33,564 nucleotides of DNA from Catenovulum agarivorans YM01 (GTDB lineage: Bacteria; Pseudomonadota; Gammaproteobacteria; Enterobacterales; Alteromonadaceae): the NCBI RefSeq assembly GCF_000281085.1, contig NZ_JH767545.1, positions 1 through 33,564 of the forward strand. The letters run 5' to 3'. The notes beneath the pieces are model-generated. The model was not told the DNA's origin. It made no database searches and saw only the letters and a program-made list of their open reading frames with translations. The first letter of the stretch is position 1. Each line of letters opens with the position of its first letter. Positions 7,632 through 16,647 of the stretch are shown here, in pieces. A program made the position numbers and the translations under genes.

Positions 7632-8816
7632 TTAAGCAAATCTAACTGAATAAACTGGTGGGAAGTTGTTGCCCAAACATTGCCAAGTTTCCCCTCTATC
7701 TTCCGATAAATACACATTACCTGTGGTGCTGGCAAAACACACCATATCCTCAGTTGCATCTAGCGCGTGGCGGTAAACAATATCGTAGGCGTTTTGTTGT
7801 GGTAAACCTTGGGTAAACTTCTTCCATGTTTGTCCACCATCATCTGTTCGCGCAACAAATAAGCCACCATCTAGGGCCATGCGCTCAGAGTCGGCGCGGG
7901 CTGGCACAACCCAAGCGCATAAACCGTTATTATCGTCAGCCGCTATTGGAAAACCAAAATGTATTCCTTGTTCTGGGTTACTTACTTTGCGCCAAGTTTT
8001 TGCGCCGTTGTCACTATAAAATATTCCACAATGGTTTTGTTGCCACATGTGTTGTGGCTGGCTTGCGCATGCGGTAACAAAATGTGGATCGTGTCCCCAT
8101 TCGGCTTCTGGGTTAGGCAAATAATCCATCAACATGCCTTTATTTGCTCCAAACCAAGATTTGCCTCCATCAGTTGATTGCATCACACCAACGGAAGAGG
8201 CCGCCATATATAAGTTATCGGGGTTTTGTCGGTTAACAATAATTGAATGAATACCTGGCTCAAATACGCCGTAATCTATACTAGCAGGGGTTCCAAACCA
8301 TTTGTTTTCGCTGGTGGCATCACCTGCAAATAAATTACCACCGCGACTGTGGTGATCCCACAATGGCCGGTTAAGTTGCCAGCTTTCACCACCGTCATCA
8401 CTTATAAATAAGCCACCCGGAATTGTACCAGCGTAAATTCTGCCGGGTTGTTCGGCCGTACCAAAAGTTAGGTTCCATATTTTGTAGACGGTCGCATCTT
8501 TATATTCGGGCTCTTTTGCTGGTGCTTCGGGATCAAAATCTTCCGTAGGTAAGTATTTAACTATATATCTAGCACCTTCTGGATATTTGAGGCTAAGTAC
8601 ATCTTGCCAAGTTTCGCCGCCATCTTTCGAACGGGATAATTTGGGCCCCCAATGGCCGTGGTCGAGTGACGCCCATAAAGTACCGTCGCGTTTATCACAT
8701 GCTACATAACAAACGGGTATGCCTTGGTGGATCATCGGCTTTGCCTGCCAAAAGCCGTCTTTTTGTTCAATTATGACTGTGCCTTTACGAGTGCCTAGTA
8801 AGATGCGTTGCGACAT
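7632..8816 (-). CDS. Asp-box (BNR/sortilin-like) beta-propeller protein
   Basis: This 394-residue protein has six visible Asp-box motifs of the form S-x-D-x-G-x-x-W: SKDGGETW, SDDGGESW, STDGGKSW, SDNGAKTW, TDDGGQTW and SEDRGETW. They indicate a six- or seven-bladed propeller of the sialidase/YVTN/sortilin group. There is no signal peptide, so it is probably cytoplasmic, and I see no sialidase arginine triad, so sialidase activity should not be assumed. ATG at 8814-8816 is preceded by AGGATA. It is the first gene of a two-gene unit with the MoaD/ThiS-like protein. The propeller may be a docking partner or enzyme for that carrier, but this is unproven. Confidence 0.85.
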   Translation of the reverse strand: MSQRILLGTRKGTVIIEQKDGFWQAKPMIHQGIPVCYVACDKRDGTLWASLDHGHWGPKLSRSKDGGETWQDVLSLKYPEGARYIVKYLPTEDFDPEAPAKEPEYKDATVYKIWNLTFGTAEQPGRIYAGTIPGGLFISDDGGESWQLNRPLWDHHSRGGNLFAGDATSENKWFGTPASIDYGVFEPGIHSIIVNRQNPDNLYMAASSVGVMQSTDGGKSWFGANKGMLMDYLPNPEAEWGHDPHFVTACASQPQHMWQQNHCGIFYSDNGAKTWRKVSNPEQGIHFGFPIAADDNNGLCAWVVPARADSERMALDGGLFVARTDDGGQTWKKFTQGLPQQNAYDIVYRHALDATEDMVCFASTTGNVYLSEDRGETWQCLGNNFPPVYSVRFA

Positions 8817-8938
8817 AACTTATCCTTAAATCTTTATTTGCTTAAAAATTAAGCTAGCATACTTTTATAGAATTTGTATTGGTTACTGTTAAATATAGTG
8901 TTCGCATGGTAGCTTTTGGCCAAAAGGAAAATTTTATT

Positions 8939-9613
8939 TTGAAAAAATCCCCAAGCCATTTTTTGCTCGTTGCTGTATTGTTTTTAGCTGGCTGTGCTTA
9001 TAAACCGGATGCAGTTGAACATACTCAGCCATATTCGGCTACAGGCTCGCATACCATTTATTTGGTTAACCATGGTTGGCACACAGGAATAGTTGTGCCA
9101 CAACAGCCATTTTCTCAGAGCGTCCCGCAGTTGGTTACAAGGTTTAACCAAGCTGATTATTTGGAGTTTGGTTGGGGTGATAAAGGTTTTTACCAAGCGG
9201 ACAAAATTACCTTTGGTTTAGCCATTAAGGCTTTGTTGTGGCCAACTGACTCAGTTGTGCATGTTGTTGGTTTAACTGAAGCTGTGGATGTTTATTTTCC
9301 CAGTAGTCAGATTGAAAGTTTGTTATTAACTGATGTCGAGTTGCAATCATTAGTTAAATTTATTGCTGGCAGTTTTGCATTTGACCAAGCAGGCTTAATA
9401 CAGCCAACTCAGTTGGGAATTTATGGTGATAGCCAGTTTTATCAGGCCATTGGCAATTATCATGCTTTTAACACCTGCAATAATTGGACGGCCAAGGCGC
9501 TAAAAAGTTTTGGTATGGATATTTTCGTCAGTTCAAAACTAACTGCAGACAGTGTGATGGATTATGTCAAAGCTTATAAACTTGAGCGTGAGCAAAACGC
9601 CAATCACCATTGA
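8939..9613 (+). CDS. DUF2459/TIGR02117-type lipoprotein, possible permuted papain-like fold
   Basis: I prefer the TTG at 8939. It gives KKSPSHFLLVAVLFLAGC, a compact lipoprotein signal with lipobox LAGC and Cys19, and AAGGAA lies nine bases upstream. The ATG at 8906 and TTG at 8879 would add unneeded residues without a ribosome binding site. The mature 205-residue protein carries HGWHTGIVV (His45, His48) early and FNTCNNWTAKAL (Cys180) late, plus a FGWGDKGFY motif. His before Cys is the order of circularly permuted NlpC/P60-like cysteine hydrolases, so a peptidase or amidase role is possible. Family recognition is fair; activity is inference. It diverges from the propeller operon. Confidence 0.8.
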   Translation: MKKSPSHFLLVAVLFLAGCAYKPDAVEHTQPYSATGSHTIYLVNHGWHTGIVVPQQPFSQSVPQLVTRFNQADYLEFGWGDKGFYQADKITFGLAIKALLWPTDSVVHVVGLTEAVDVYFPSSQIESLLLTDVELQSLVKFIAGSFAFDQAGLIQPTQLGIYGDSQFYQAIGNYHAFNTCNNWTAKALKSFGMDIFVSSKLTADSVMDYVKAYKLEREQNANHH

Positions 9614-9687
9614 ATACGTATTCATTCCTTTTCTAAGTCTATTCAATTAAACAGTTGTCGCTTGGCTGTGCCAGAATGTAGGTTAAT

Positions 9688-10239
9688 TTATATCGGTTTA
9701 TTTGATAACTGAACAAACAGTAAAGCTTGCGGCTTTATGCTGGTATCAAGCACTTTTATCGCAAAAGAAACATAGTTGGCATCTGTCTTATGTGGTAGTT
9801 CTAAGGTTAAGTTACTCGCATTACTTGAGTAAATTAGCTGAAATATTATCTGACCTTGTTCGGGTACGCTAAATATAGATTCGTCTGGGTTAATGCGCAT
9901 ATGGCCAAAACCAAATTGGTGATGCCAGTCGACGTTAGATATTTTGAAATTAAGTGCATTGTTATCGCGAACGTGTTTGTTCAAGACTATGTTTTTTAAC
10001 CAATAAATTTTTGTTTCCGGTTCGAAACTAAATTTAAACTTGTCGGTATGGCTCCAAAAGTTAATTGGGCTGGGAAGGTATAAATCATAGTCTAATGGGT
10101 AGCCTTGCATTTGTTCAAATTGCGCAAAAGTTAGCGGCTGTTCAATGGTTTTTGACAGCGTATAAACATTGTCACAGGCCAGTAAAAATTGACTGATAAA
10201 GGCAACAACCGCGCCGCGATAAAGGTTAGGCAGATACAT
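9688..10239 (-). CDS. Unknown secreted or lipoprotein-like protein next to a two-component system
   Basis: From ATG 10237-10239 the protein has 183 residues. A short hydrophobic N-terminus (RGAVVAFISQFLLAC) resembles a lipoprotein signal with Cys near residue 22 followed by Asp, which in enterobacteria would favour inner-membrane retention. The body is beta-rich and matches no family I know. A longer reading to 10350 would run antisense into the response regulator gene and lacks a signal at its start, so I rejected it. Its start lies only 10 bases from the divergent regulator start, so its promoter must lie within that gene or the junction. It may be an accessory sensor for the adjacent kinase; this rests on position only. 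Confidence 0.6.
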   Translation of the reverse strand: MYLPNLYRGAVVAFISQFLLACDNVYTLSKTIEQPLTFAQFEQMQGYPLDYDLYLPSPINFWSHTDKFKFSFEPETKIYWLKNIVLNKHVRDNNALNFKISNVDWHHQFGFGHMRINPDESIFSVPEQGQIIFQLIYSSNASNLTLELPHKTDANYVSFAIKVLDTSIKPQALLFVQLSNKPI

Positions 10240-10249
10240 AGGTAACAAG

Positions 10250-10930
10250 ATGACAATACGTGTGCTTTTAGTTGAAGACGATGTTAGGTTAGCTGATTCA
10301 GTAATGCAATACTTTGAATTGCAGGGCATTACGGTTGACCCATGTACCAATGGTAAACAAGCAACTAACTTTTTACAGCAGTCAAATTATGATGTGATCG
10401 CCTGTGATGTAAACATGCCGAAAATGGATGGATTAGAATTTTGCCACAATGTCCGTGCTGCCGGTGCTGATATCCCGTTTATTTTTATCTCAGCAAACGA
10501 TGGTTTAGATGACAAGCTATTGGGGTTTGATAAAGGCGCTGATGATTATTTAACTAAACCCTTTGAATTACGTGAGCTGTTGGCCAGAGTAAAGTCTTTA
10601 TCTAATCGCAAAAGCAATGTGGTGGAGACGCTTGATATTAAAGAGTGCCAATTACAATTAAATTTAAAACAGCGCAAAGCTTATCGCCAGCAACAACCGG
10701 TTAAATTGACTAAATCAGCTTGGAATATATTGGAGTTACTTGCTAAAAATTACCCTGAGCCTGTAAGTAAACAAGATCTCGCTTTTGCGATTTGGGGCGA
10801 AGAGGTGGAAGATATTGAATCTCTTAAAGTGCATATTTATAACCTGCGCAAAGTGTTAGATAAACCGTTCGATTTTGCTATTTTACACTCGGTCAGTGGT
10901 TTTGGTTTTAAGCTGGCGGGGCAAAGTTAA
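10250..10930 (+). CDS. OmpR/PhoB-family response regulator
   Basis: This 226-residue regulator has a receiver domain with the acidic pair ED/D at residues 9-11, phospho-acceptor Asp53 (ACDVNMPKMDG) and the conserved Lys in YLTKPFELREL. A winged-helix DNA-binding domain covers about 130-226, with its recognition region in ESLKVHIYNLRKVLD and the terminal wing VSGFGFKLAG. The ATG at 10250 has AGG seven bases upstream. The kinase gene follows after 8 bases, so the pair is one operon and likely cognate. Its target is unknown. The GH13 genes immediately downstream on the same strand are candidates by position only. Confidence 0.93.
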   Translation: MTIRVLLVEDDVRLADSVMQYFELQGITVDPCTNGKQATNFLQQSNYDVIACDVNMPKMDGLEFCHNVRAAGADIPFIFISANDGLDDKLLGFDKGADDYLTKPFELRELLARVKSLSNRKSNVVETLDIKECQLQLNLKQRKAYRQQQPVKLTKSAWNILELLAKNYPEPVSKQDLAFAIWGEEVEDIESLKVHIYNLRKVLDKPFDFAILHSVSGFGFKLAGQS

Positions 10931-10938
10931 TATTTATT

Positions 10939-12243
10939 ATGTCACTATTTAATTCAGCTTTTCGTCATCATTTTGCCTTTTGGTTAGCTTTTGCTGGCGC
11001 TATTTTGGTGTGCGTATATATCTGTTTTAAATTTGTTTATCTGCATATTAATATCGCCGAATCTCATGCTGATTTATTGTCAGAATTTTCCCGCCGCACA
11101 GTAGCTCGTATGCAAGCTAACCCTCAGGTGTATCAAGACAGTAGTCAGGTATCGCTTGGTAATCGTAAAATGCAGCTGGTGGCTGATTATGCAAAACTGC
11201 AGAAAGTGTTGCCATATGTCCCCGCAGATCCAACTCAACTCATTAACAATAAAATAAATCTGGTTTTTGATAGTTTTAATGGCCTGTTTTCAGTCGCAAA
11301 TTTTGCAATTGTTTATCCAATTCCGATTAATCAAGCCGATGGGCAGGGCTGTTATTGGACATTTTTTCGTTTCGCACCTGAGCTCAACGATGAGCTTATT
11401 GAAATTCATTTAAGGCAAAGTTTGCAACCCGTGATATTCACATCAGCCATTATCATCACTTTGTTGTTTTTAGCTCAGGTGACTTACACCTATAAAATGG
11501 ATTCCAACCTCGCAAAGTTGGCCGATTGGGCACAAGGTTTGTCGCTTGCCAAAGCAAATGTAACCCCACCCAAATTAGCTGAGCGCGGTTTAACCCCGTT
11601 GGCCACAACCGTCAGTAAAAGTTTAATGGCGTTTAATCAGGTATTAGAAAAAGAGCAATCTTTTGCCAAATTTTCTAGCCATGAGCTGCGCACTCAGGTT
11701 GCAATATTGTCGGCCAATATGGAAATTCTCGATGCGATTATGGCCGATTTAGAGCCGAACGAGCGCAAAGTTTTATACCGCATGGAGCAGGTGGTGTCAG
11801 ATATGAAATACCAAACAGAAGCTTTATTGTGGATCAGTAAAGAAACAGAACAAGAGCTTGAATATACCGATTGTGACTTGTTGGTTATGTTAGAAAAAGC
11901 ACAAATAGACAATCAATATTTACTCGAAAAAAAGCCGGTAACTCTGCAACTTTTTGGCGACAAGCGCATAGTGCAATCGCATACAACTTTACTGCAAATT
12001 GTCTTGAACAATTTATTACGCAACGCCGCACAAAATACCTTTAATGGTGAAATTATTGCTGAGGTGACCCCAAGCAGCGTGATTGTGACTAATCAAGATA
12101 TTGATGACATAGACGGTAAAAATAACCCTGATGGATTTGGTATTGGCTTAGTCATAGTTGAAAAAATCGCTAAACGACTGAATATTCAATACTTAGTTAC
12201 ACCTTTAACTAATGGCCGCAGAGTCGAACTTATCATTCCTTAA
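10939..12243 (+). CDS. Membrane sensor histidine kinase
   Basis: This 434-residue kinase has a first transmembrane segment at about 13-36, a periplasmic domain of about 130 residues, and a second segment at about 164-185. The dimerisation/H-box is FSSHELRTQV with His248; Gln replaces the Pro found in most SHELRTP boxes. The N-box is IVLNNLLRNAAQ (354-365) and the G2 box is GFGIGL (399-404). The G1 region (VTNQDIDDIDG) lacks a clear DxGxG, so the ATP lid is divergent although catalysis may be retained. The periplasmic domain is not one I recognise. It is probably cognate to the upstream regulator. Confidence 0.9.
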   Translation: MSLFNSAFRHHFAFWLAFAGAILVCVYICFKFVYLHINIAESHADLLSEFSRRTVARMQANPQVYQDSSQVSLGNRKMQLVADYAKLQKVLPYVPADPTQLINNKINLVFDSFNGLFSVANFAIVYPIPINQADGQGCYWTFFRFAPELNDELIEIHLRQSLQPVIFTSAIIITLLFLAQVTYTYKMDSNLAKLADWAQGLSLAKANVTPPKLAERGLTPLATTVSKSLMAFNQVLEKEQSFAKFSSHELRTQVAILSANMEILDAIMADLEPNERKVLYRMEQVVSDMKYQTEALLWISKETEQELEYTDCDLLVMLEKAQIDNQYLLEKKPVTLQLFGDKRIVQSHTTLLQIVLNNLLRNAAQNTFNGEIIAEVTPSSVIVTNQDIDDIDGKNNPDGFGIGLVIVEKIAKRLNIQYLVTPLTNGRRVELIIP

Positions 12244-12304
12244 CCTTAATTTAACCAGCCTTGCGGTATCTTCAATTTAATAAACTAAAATTAGAGGATA
12301 TCGA

Positions 12305-14227
12305 GTGAAATTGTTTAAATCTAAGCTAACTATGGGTTTAGTCATTGCAGGTGCGAGTGCTGCTTTATTCACGGCCTGTGTGTCAACCCATGGTGAAACC
12401 AATAATCGCCAAAATATGTCAGCTGCAAGCCAAACTAAACAACTAAATCCACAGCACAAATATGTGGTCTATCAAGTGTTTACCCGTTTGTTCGGCAATA
12501 CCAATACCACCAATAAACCTTGGGGAACAATTGAAGAAAACGGCGTTGGTAAATTTGCTGATTTTACCCCAACAGCACTGAATGCAATTAAAGATTTAGG
12601 TGTTACGCATATTTGGTATACAGGTGTACCGCACCATGCTGTGATTAATGATTATACTGCTTACGGTATTAGCAATGATGACCCTGATGTGGTTAAAGGT
12701 CGCGCTGGTTCACCTTATGCGGTAAAAGATTATTATTCGGTTAATCCAGATTTGGCGATAGATCCTGCCAAGCGTGTTGCTGAATTTGAAGCTTTAATTG
12801 AACGCACGCATGATGCTGGTTTAAAGGTATTGATAGATATAGTGCCAAACCATATTGCGCGTAATTATCAATCTTTAGATAAACCTGCTGGGGTTGAAGA
12901 TTTTGGCGTCAATGATGACACCTCGGTGGAATATGCGCGCGACAATAATTTTTACTACGTGCCAAAACAAGATTTTAAAGTGCCTGCAGCGCTAAATGAT
13001 TACAAACCATTAGGTGGTGAAAAACACCCATTGGCTGATGATTATTTTGCCGAATCTCCAGCTAAATGGACTGGCAATGGTTCGCGCCACGCCCAGCCGC
13101 ATTTTCACGATTGGTACGAAACGGTTAAAATTAACTATGGGGTCAAACCCGATGGCAGTTTAGATTTTCCAACTTTACCTGCCGATTTTGCGCAAAAAGA
13201 TTACCAAGCACACTTTCAATTTTGGTCGCAACATGACGTGCCTGATTCTTGGATTAAATTCCGTGACATAGCTTTATATTGGATTGAAAAAGGCGTGGAT
13301 GGTTTCCGCTTTGATATGGCTGAAATGGTGCCTGTGGAGTTTTGGAGTTATATGAACTCGTCAATAAAAATGGCTAACCCAGATGCGTTTTTATTGGCAG
13401 AAATCTACAATCCAAAACGTTATCGCGATTACATTCATTTAGGCAAAATGGATTATCTATACGATAAAGTGGATTTTTACGACAGCCTAAAACCTGTGAT
13501 GCAAGGTAAAGGCTCAACTGACCATTTAGTTTCTATCCAAAATCGTTTTGCAGATATTGAACACAACTTATTGCACTTTTTAGATAATCACGACGAACAA
13601 AGAGTAGCGAGCCCTGAGTTTGCAGGGGATGCGAACAAAGGCAAGCCAGCCATGTTGGTGTCAGCCACTATTAGCACTTCACCTATGATGGTTTATTTTG
13701 GTCAAGAAGTGGGTGAAGACGGTAGTGAAGAAACCGGGTTTGGCGACCCTAGCCGCACCACTATTTTTGATTATGCGGGTGTACCTGCGCATCAAAGATG
13801 GATGAATGGCGGTAAATTTGATGGTGGTAAGTTAACGGATGAAGAGCGTCAACTACGCGATTTTTATCAAAGATTATTAAACTTCACTATTTCAAGTGGT
13901 GCATTGATGGGAGATTACGCCGATTTACACCAAGTAAACCGCAGTGCTAATTATCAAACTTACACAGATCAGCAATTTGCTTATGCGCGTTTTAGCGATA
14001 AAGAAAAATTAGTTATTGTTGCCAATTTTGCTGAAACAAAAACACCTTTGATTAATTTGGTTATTCCAGCTGATGTTATCGCCGATATGGGCTTAGCAGA
14101 CGGCGAATATAATTTAACTGAAAAATTATATGGTGAATATCAAAGCAAGTTAACTGTCACTAATGGCCGAGGTTTAATTGATGTTGAACTAGCTGGGCTA
14201 GGTTCATTAATCCTATCTATACAGTAA
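12305..14227 (+). CDS. GH13 alpha-amylase-family lipoprotein
   Basis: This 640-residue protein starts at GTG 12305, preceded by AGAGGA. A signal ends in lipobox LFTAC (Cys25), so it is lipid-anchored. The GH13 barrel carries region I DIVPNH (178-183), region II GFRFDMAEM with nucleophile Asp337, region III LLAEIYNP with acid/base Glu366, and region IV FLDNHDEQ with Asp430, so the full catalytic triad is present. The sequence style (VYQVFTRLFGNTNTTN..., WYTGVPHHA) recalls alpha-amylases common in marine Bacteroidetes, which may hint at old transfer; this is from memory. It likely hydrolyses starch or maltodextrin outside the cytoplasm. It follows the two-component genes by 61 bases and precedes the tandem GH13 pair. 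Confidence 0.92.
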   Translation: MKLFKSKLTMGLVIAGASAALFTACVSTHGETNNRQNMSAASQTKQLNPQHKYVVYQVFTRLFGNTNTTNKPWGTIEENGVGKFADFTPTALNAIKDLGVTHIWYTGVPHHAVINDYTAYGISNDDPDVVKGRAGSPYAVKDYYSVNPDLAIDPAKRVAEFEALIERTHDAGLKVLIDIVPNHIARNYQSLDKPAGVEDFGVNDDTSVEYARDNNFYYVPKQDFKVPAALNDYKPLGGEKHPLADDYFAESPAKWTGNGSRHAQPHFHDWYETVKINYGVKPDGSLDFPTLPADFAQKDYQAHFQFWSQHDVPDSWIKFRDIALYWIEKGVDGFRFDMAEMVPVEFWSYMNSSIKMANPDAFLLAEIYNPKRYRDYIHLGKMDYLYDKVDFYDSLKPVMQGKGSTDHLVSIQNRFADIEHNLLHFLDNHDEQRVASPEFAGDANKGKPAMLVSATISTSPMMVYFGQEVGEDGSEETGFGDPSRTTIFDYAGVPAHQRWMNGGKFDGGKLTDEERQLRDFYQRLLNFTISSGALMGDYADLHQVNRSANYQTYTDQQFAYARFSDKEKLVIVANFAETKTPLINLVIPADVIADMGLADGEYNLTEKLYGEYQSKLTVTNGRGLIDVELAGLGSLILSIQ

Positions 14228-14265
14228 TTTTTGTAATTACTATTTATCTGAGTTCAGGTTACTTA

Positions 14266-14297
14266 ACAAAGGTACGAACTAGAGTTCGCGCCTTTGT
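14266..14297 (+). terminator. Hairpin after the first GH13 gene
   Basis: ACAAAGG (14266-14272) pairs with CCTTTGT (14291-14297), and inside it CGAACT pairs with AGTTCG around a two-base loop. The stem is strong, but no T-run follows, so it may act as a terminator or as an mRNA 3'-end stabiliser. Confidence 0.5.
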
Positions 14298-14312
14298 TGC
14301 ATAAATGTACAT

Positions 14313-14411
14313 CTTAACCATTTTTTTACTTTGTCGAATGTAGAGTGGTTTTGTGAGGTTGATATCAGCCTTGAAAAACTACACATAACTTACACAAACA
14401 AAGGAAAAATT
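14313..14411 (+). promoter_or_regulatory. Leader/promoter region, copy 1 of the GH13 duplication
   Basis: This leader shares blocks with the one before the second paralogue: CTTAACCA, ACTTTG, TAGAGTG and ACAAAGGAAAA directly before ATGCTCAGC. A conserved TTAACC (14314-14319) lies 19 bases from TGTAGA (14339-14344), a possible weak promoter. The whole leader was therefore copied along with the gene. Confidence 0.45.
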
Positions 14412-16583
14412 ATGCTCAGCAATTTTGTTCGCGCAAGATGTGGCATTGCCACAGCTATATTTGCGCTAGGGTTAGGTTTATCAGCAAACAGCTATGCGGT
14501 TACTCCAGCTTGGTTAAACGACGATCCGCAAGCTATTTGGCAGATGTCGCCAGGTGTTTATAAAGAGGGGAATACTTGGTATGCAATTTTTCACGCACAT
14601 ACAACAGACACTAATGTAAAACTTTATGGCACCTTTACCGGTGGTGAGTCGGGCGCTGTGGCTTTAACGCCAACACCAGATGGTAAATTTTGGTGGTTTA
14701 AAGGCACAGACAGCAGCTTTGCCAACGCGCCGCAACATGGCGACGAATACCGTTTTATGTTGGATAGAGATGGCCAAACCATTACAGTACAAGATCCAGC
14801 AGCACGCTGGGTGACGGATTCAAACCTGTCTACTGGTATGTCAAAAATCTACCTGTCTGATCATTATCAATGGCAAAGCAATAATTGGGACAGGCCACAA
14901 CAGCATTATTTAAACATCTATCAATTGCATCCTCTGCGTTTTACCAGTCGCAACAGCGGTGCACCTCTTGCGCAAGTGACAGAAGAACTCAACAACAATG
15001 GTTCTAATGATTATATCAACGAGCTAGGTGTTACAGCGGTACAACTTTTACCGGTAAATGAATTTGCTGGCGATTTAAGCTGGGGATATAACCCTTCATT
15101 CTTTTATGCGGTTGAAGCTTCGTATGGTGGGCCTGATGCGTTAAAAGCTATGGTTGATGAAGCGCACAAAAACGGTATCGCGGTTATTCTCGATTTAGAA
15201 TTTAACCATGTTGCCACAGGCGACAATATTTTATGGCAAGTTAACAACCAAACTTATATCGACGGCGATACAGTGTGGGGCGGTTTATATAATTTTGATA
15301 ATGATGTCGCCAAACACTTTTTAATTGAAAATGTTAAATACCTTGTGGAAGAATTTAAAATTGATGGTTTTCGTTTTGACCATACTAATACAATTCATAA
15401 TGTAAACAGTGGCTTTGTCACGGTTCAAGGCAGTGGTGGTGGTTGGCAGTTTTTACGCGAGTTATATGGCGCGGTGAAAGCTGTCGATAATGATATTTGG
15501 TTTACCGCTGAAGAACTGCCTGATTGGTGGGGCATTACCGCTGACGATTTAGGTAGCAGTGTTGCTGGAACTAGCCATGCACCTATGGATAGCCAGTGGG
15601 TTGATACTTTCCACGATAACTTTAAAGCCGTATTAACTGGCGGCCATTTAAACGAGCTGTATGCTGTGTTTGGTCAATTTGGTGATGGCTGGCAAGATGC
15701 AACTGTTTATACTGAAAGCCACGATGAAGTGGGTAATACAGACGATAGAATTGCTAAACGTGCGCGTGATGGCAAAGGTTGGGAGATGAACCAAATTTCA
15801 CTTGCTGGCACAATTTTAGCGCGCGGTACACCTATGGCATTTATGGGGCAAGAAGCGGGCGAAACCACTCAGTTTCATATTGACTGGTGGGACGACAGAT
15901 TAGATCTTGACGATTACACCACTAACGCGGGTCGTAAAAAGGTACTCGACTGGTATAAAAAACTCAATGAAATTCGTCGTAACGATGAAGTTTCAATTGC
16001 GACTGGCAATAGCTGGGTTAGCCACATTCATGACAATAATGGTGTTGCCGCTTTTGTGCGTGATAATGGTAAGTATGTTGTTGTGATGAACTTTAAAGGG
16101 ACAACTTGGTTTGATTATGATGTTGGTATATCTGGTAAATATATTGAGCTTGCTAATACCAGTTGGCCTGCGTACAACTTAGATAATGTGACATATGCAA
16201 GCCGCGGCGGTGAGCAATCTTTTGACATAAACAATGTGCACATACCAGCCTATGGCGCTGTAGTTTTAATGCGTGACGACTCTGCAGCGCCTTTACCTAG
16301 TGTTGAATTTACCTGTAATAATGCAACTACCGTATGGGGGCAGAATATCTATGTTGTTGGTAATATTGCGGAATTAGGTAACTGGGATACAAATCAGGCA
16401 TTTGCATTGCAACCTACTGCTTACCCAACTTGGACAGCGACATTAGATAATTTACCGGCAAACACAAGTTTTGAGTGGAAGTGTATCAAACGTGATGTCG
16501 GTAGTGTCCAGTGGCAAGCTGGTAGCAATAATCTAGCCAATACACAGTCAACCGGCACTGTGACCAGCTCTGGTAGTTTTTAA
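14412..16583 (+). CDS. Secreted GH13 enzyme with C-terminal CBM20, paralogue 1
   Basis: This 723-residue protein starts at ATG 14412 behind AAGGAA; the longer reading from TTG 14331 would bury the signal peptide. A Sec signal (FALGLGLSANSYA) ends near residue 29. An N-terminal beta domain (about 40-150, CBM48-like) precedes the GH13 barrel: region I DLEFNH (261-266), region II GFRFDHTN with nucleophile Asp323, region III FTAEEL with Glu367, region IV ESHDEVGN with Asp438. The region III and IV style resembles branching enzymes and trehalohydrolases more than classical amylases. Residues about 630-723 form a CBM20 starch-binding domain (LGNWD, YPTWTATL, FEWKCIKRD). Expected substrate is starch or glycogen; the exact reaction is open. 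Confidence 0.9.
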   Translation: MLSNFVRARCGIATAIFALGLGLSANSYAVTPAWLNDDPQAIWQMSPGVYKEGNTWYAIFHAHTTDTNVKLYGTFTGGESGAVALTPTPDGKFWWFKGTDSSFANAPQHGDEYRFMLDRDGQTITVQDPAARWVTDSNLSTGMSKIYLSDHYQWQSNNWDRPQQHYLNIYQLHPLRFTSRNSGAPLAQVTEELNNNGSNDYINELGVTAVQLLPVNEFAGDLSWGYNPSFFYAVEASYGGPDALKAMVDEAHKNGIAVILDLEFNHVATGDNILWQVNNQTYIDGDTVWGGLYNFDNDVAKHFLIENVKYLVEEFKIDGFRFDHTNTIHNVNSGFVTVQGSGGGWQFLRELYGAVKAVDNDIWFTAEELPDWWGITADDLGSSVAGTSHAPMDSQWVDTFHDNFKAVLTGGHLNELYAVFGQFGDGWQDATVYTESHDEVGNTDDRIAKRARDGKGWEMNQISLAGTILARGTPMAFMGQEAGETTQFHIDWWDDRLDLDDYTTNAGRKKVLDWYKKLNEIRRNDEVSIATGNSWVSHIHDNNGVAAFVRDNGKYVVVMNFKGTTWFDYDVGISGKYIELANTSWPAYNLDNVTYASRGGEQSFDINNVHIPAYGAVVLMRDDSAAPLPSVEFTCNNATTVWGQNIYVVGNIAELGNWDTNQAFALQPTAYPTWTATLDNLPANTSFEWKCIKRDVGSVQWQAGSNNLANTQSTGTVTSSGSF

Positions 16584-16596
16584 CTGCTAGAGCACC

Positions 16597-16633
16597 AAAA
16601 GGCGCGTACTGGTATACGCGCCTTTTTTGTTTT
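16597..16633 (+). terminator. Rho-independent terminator after GH13 paralogue 1
   Basis: AAAAGGCGCGTA (16597-16608) pairs perfectly with TACGCGCCTTTT (16615-16626) around a six-base loop and runs into TTTTTTGTTTT. This is a textbook intrinsic terminator, so the second paralogue needs its own promoter. Confidence 0.9.
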
Positions 16634-16647
16634 AAAAATGTTTAATT

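Noticed and set aside
9611-9624. Perfect 14-base palindrome TGAATACGTATTCA at the stop codon of the DUF2459 gene
   Set aside because: It has no loop or T-run for a terminator and no promoter context, so it is probably incidental.
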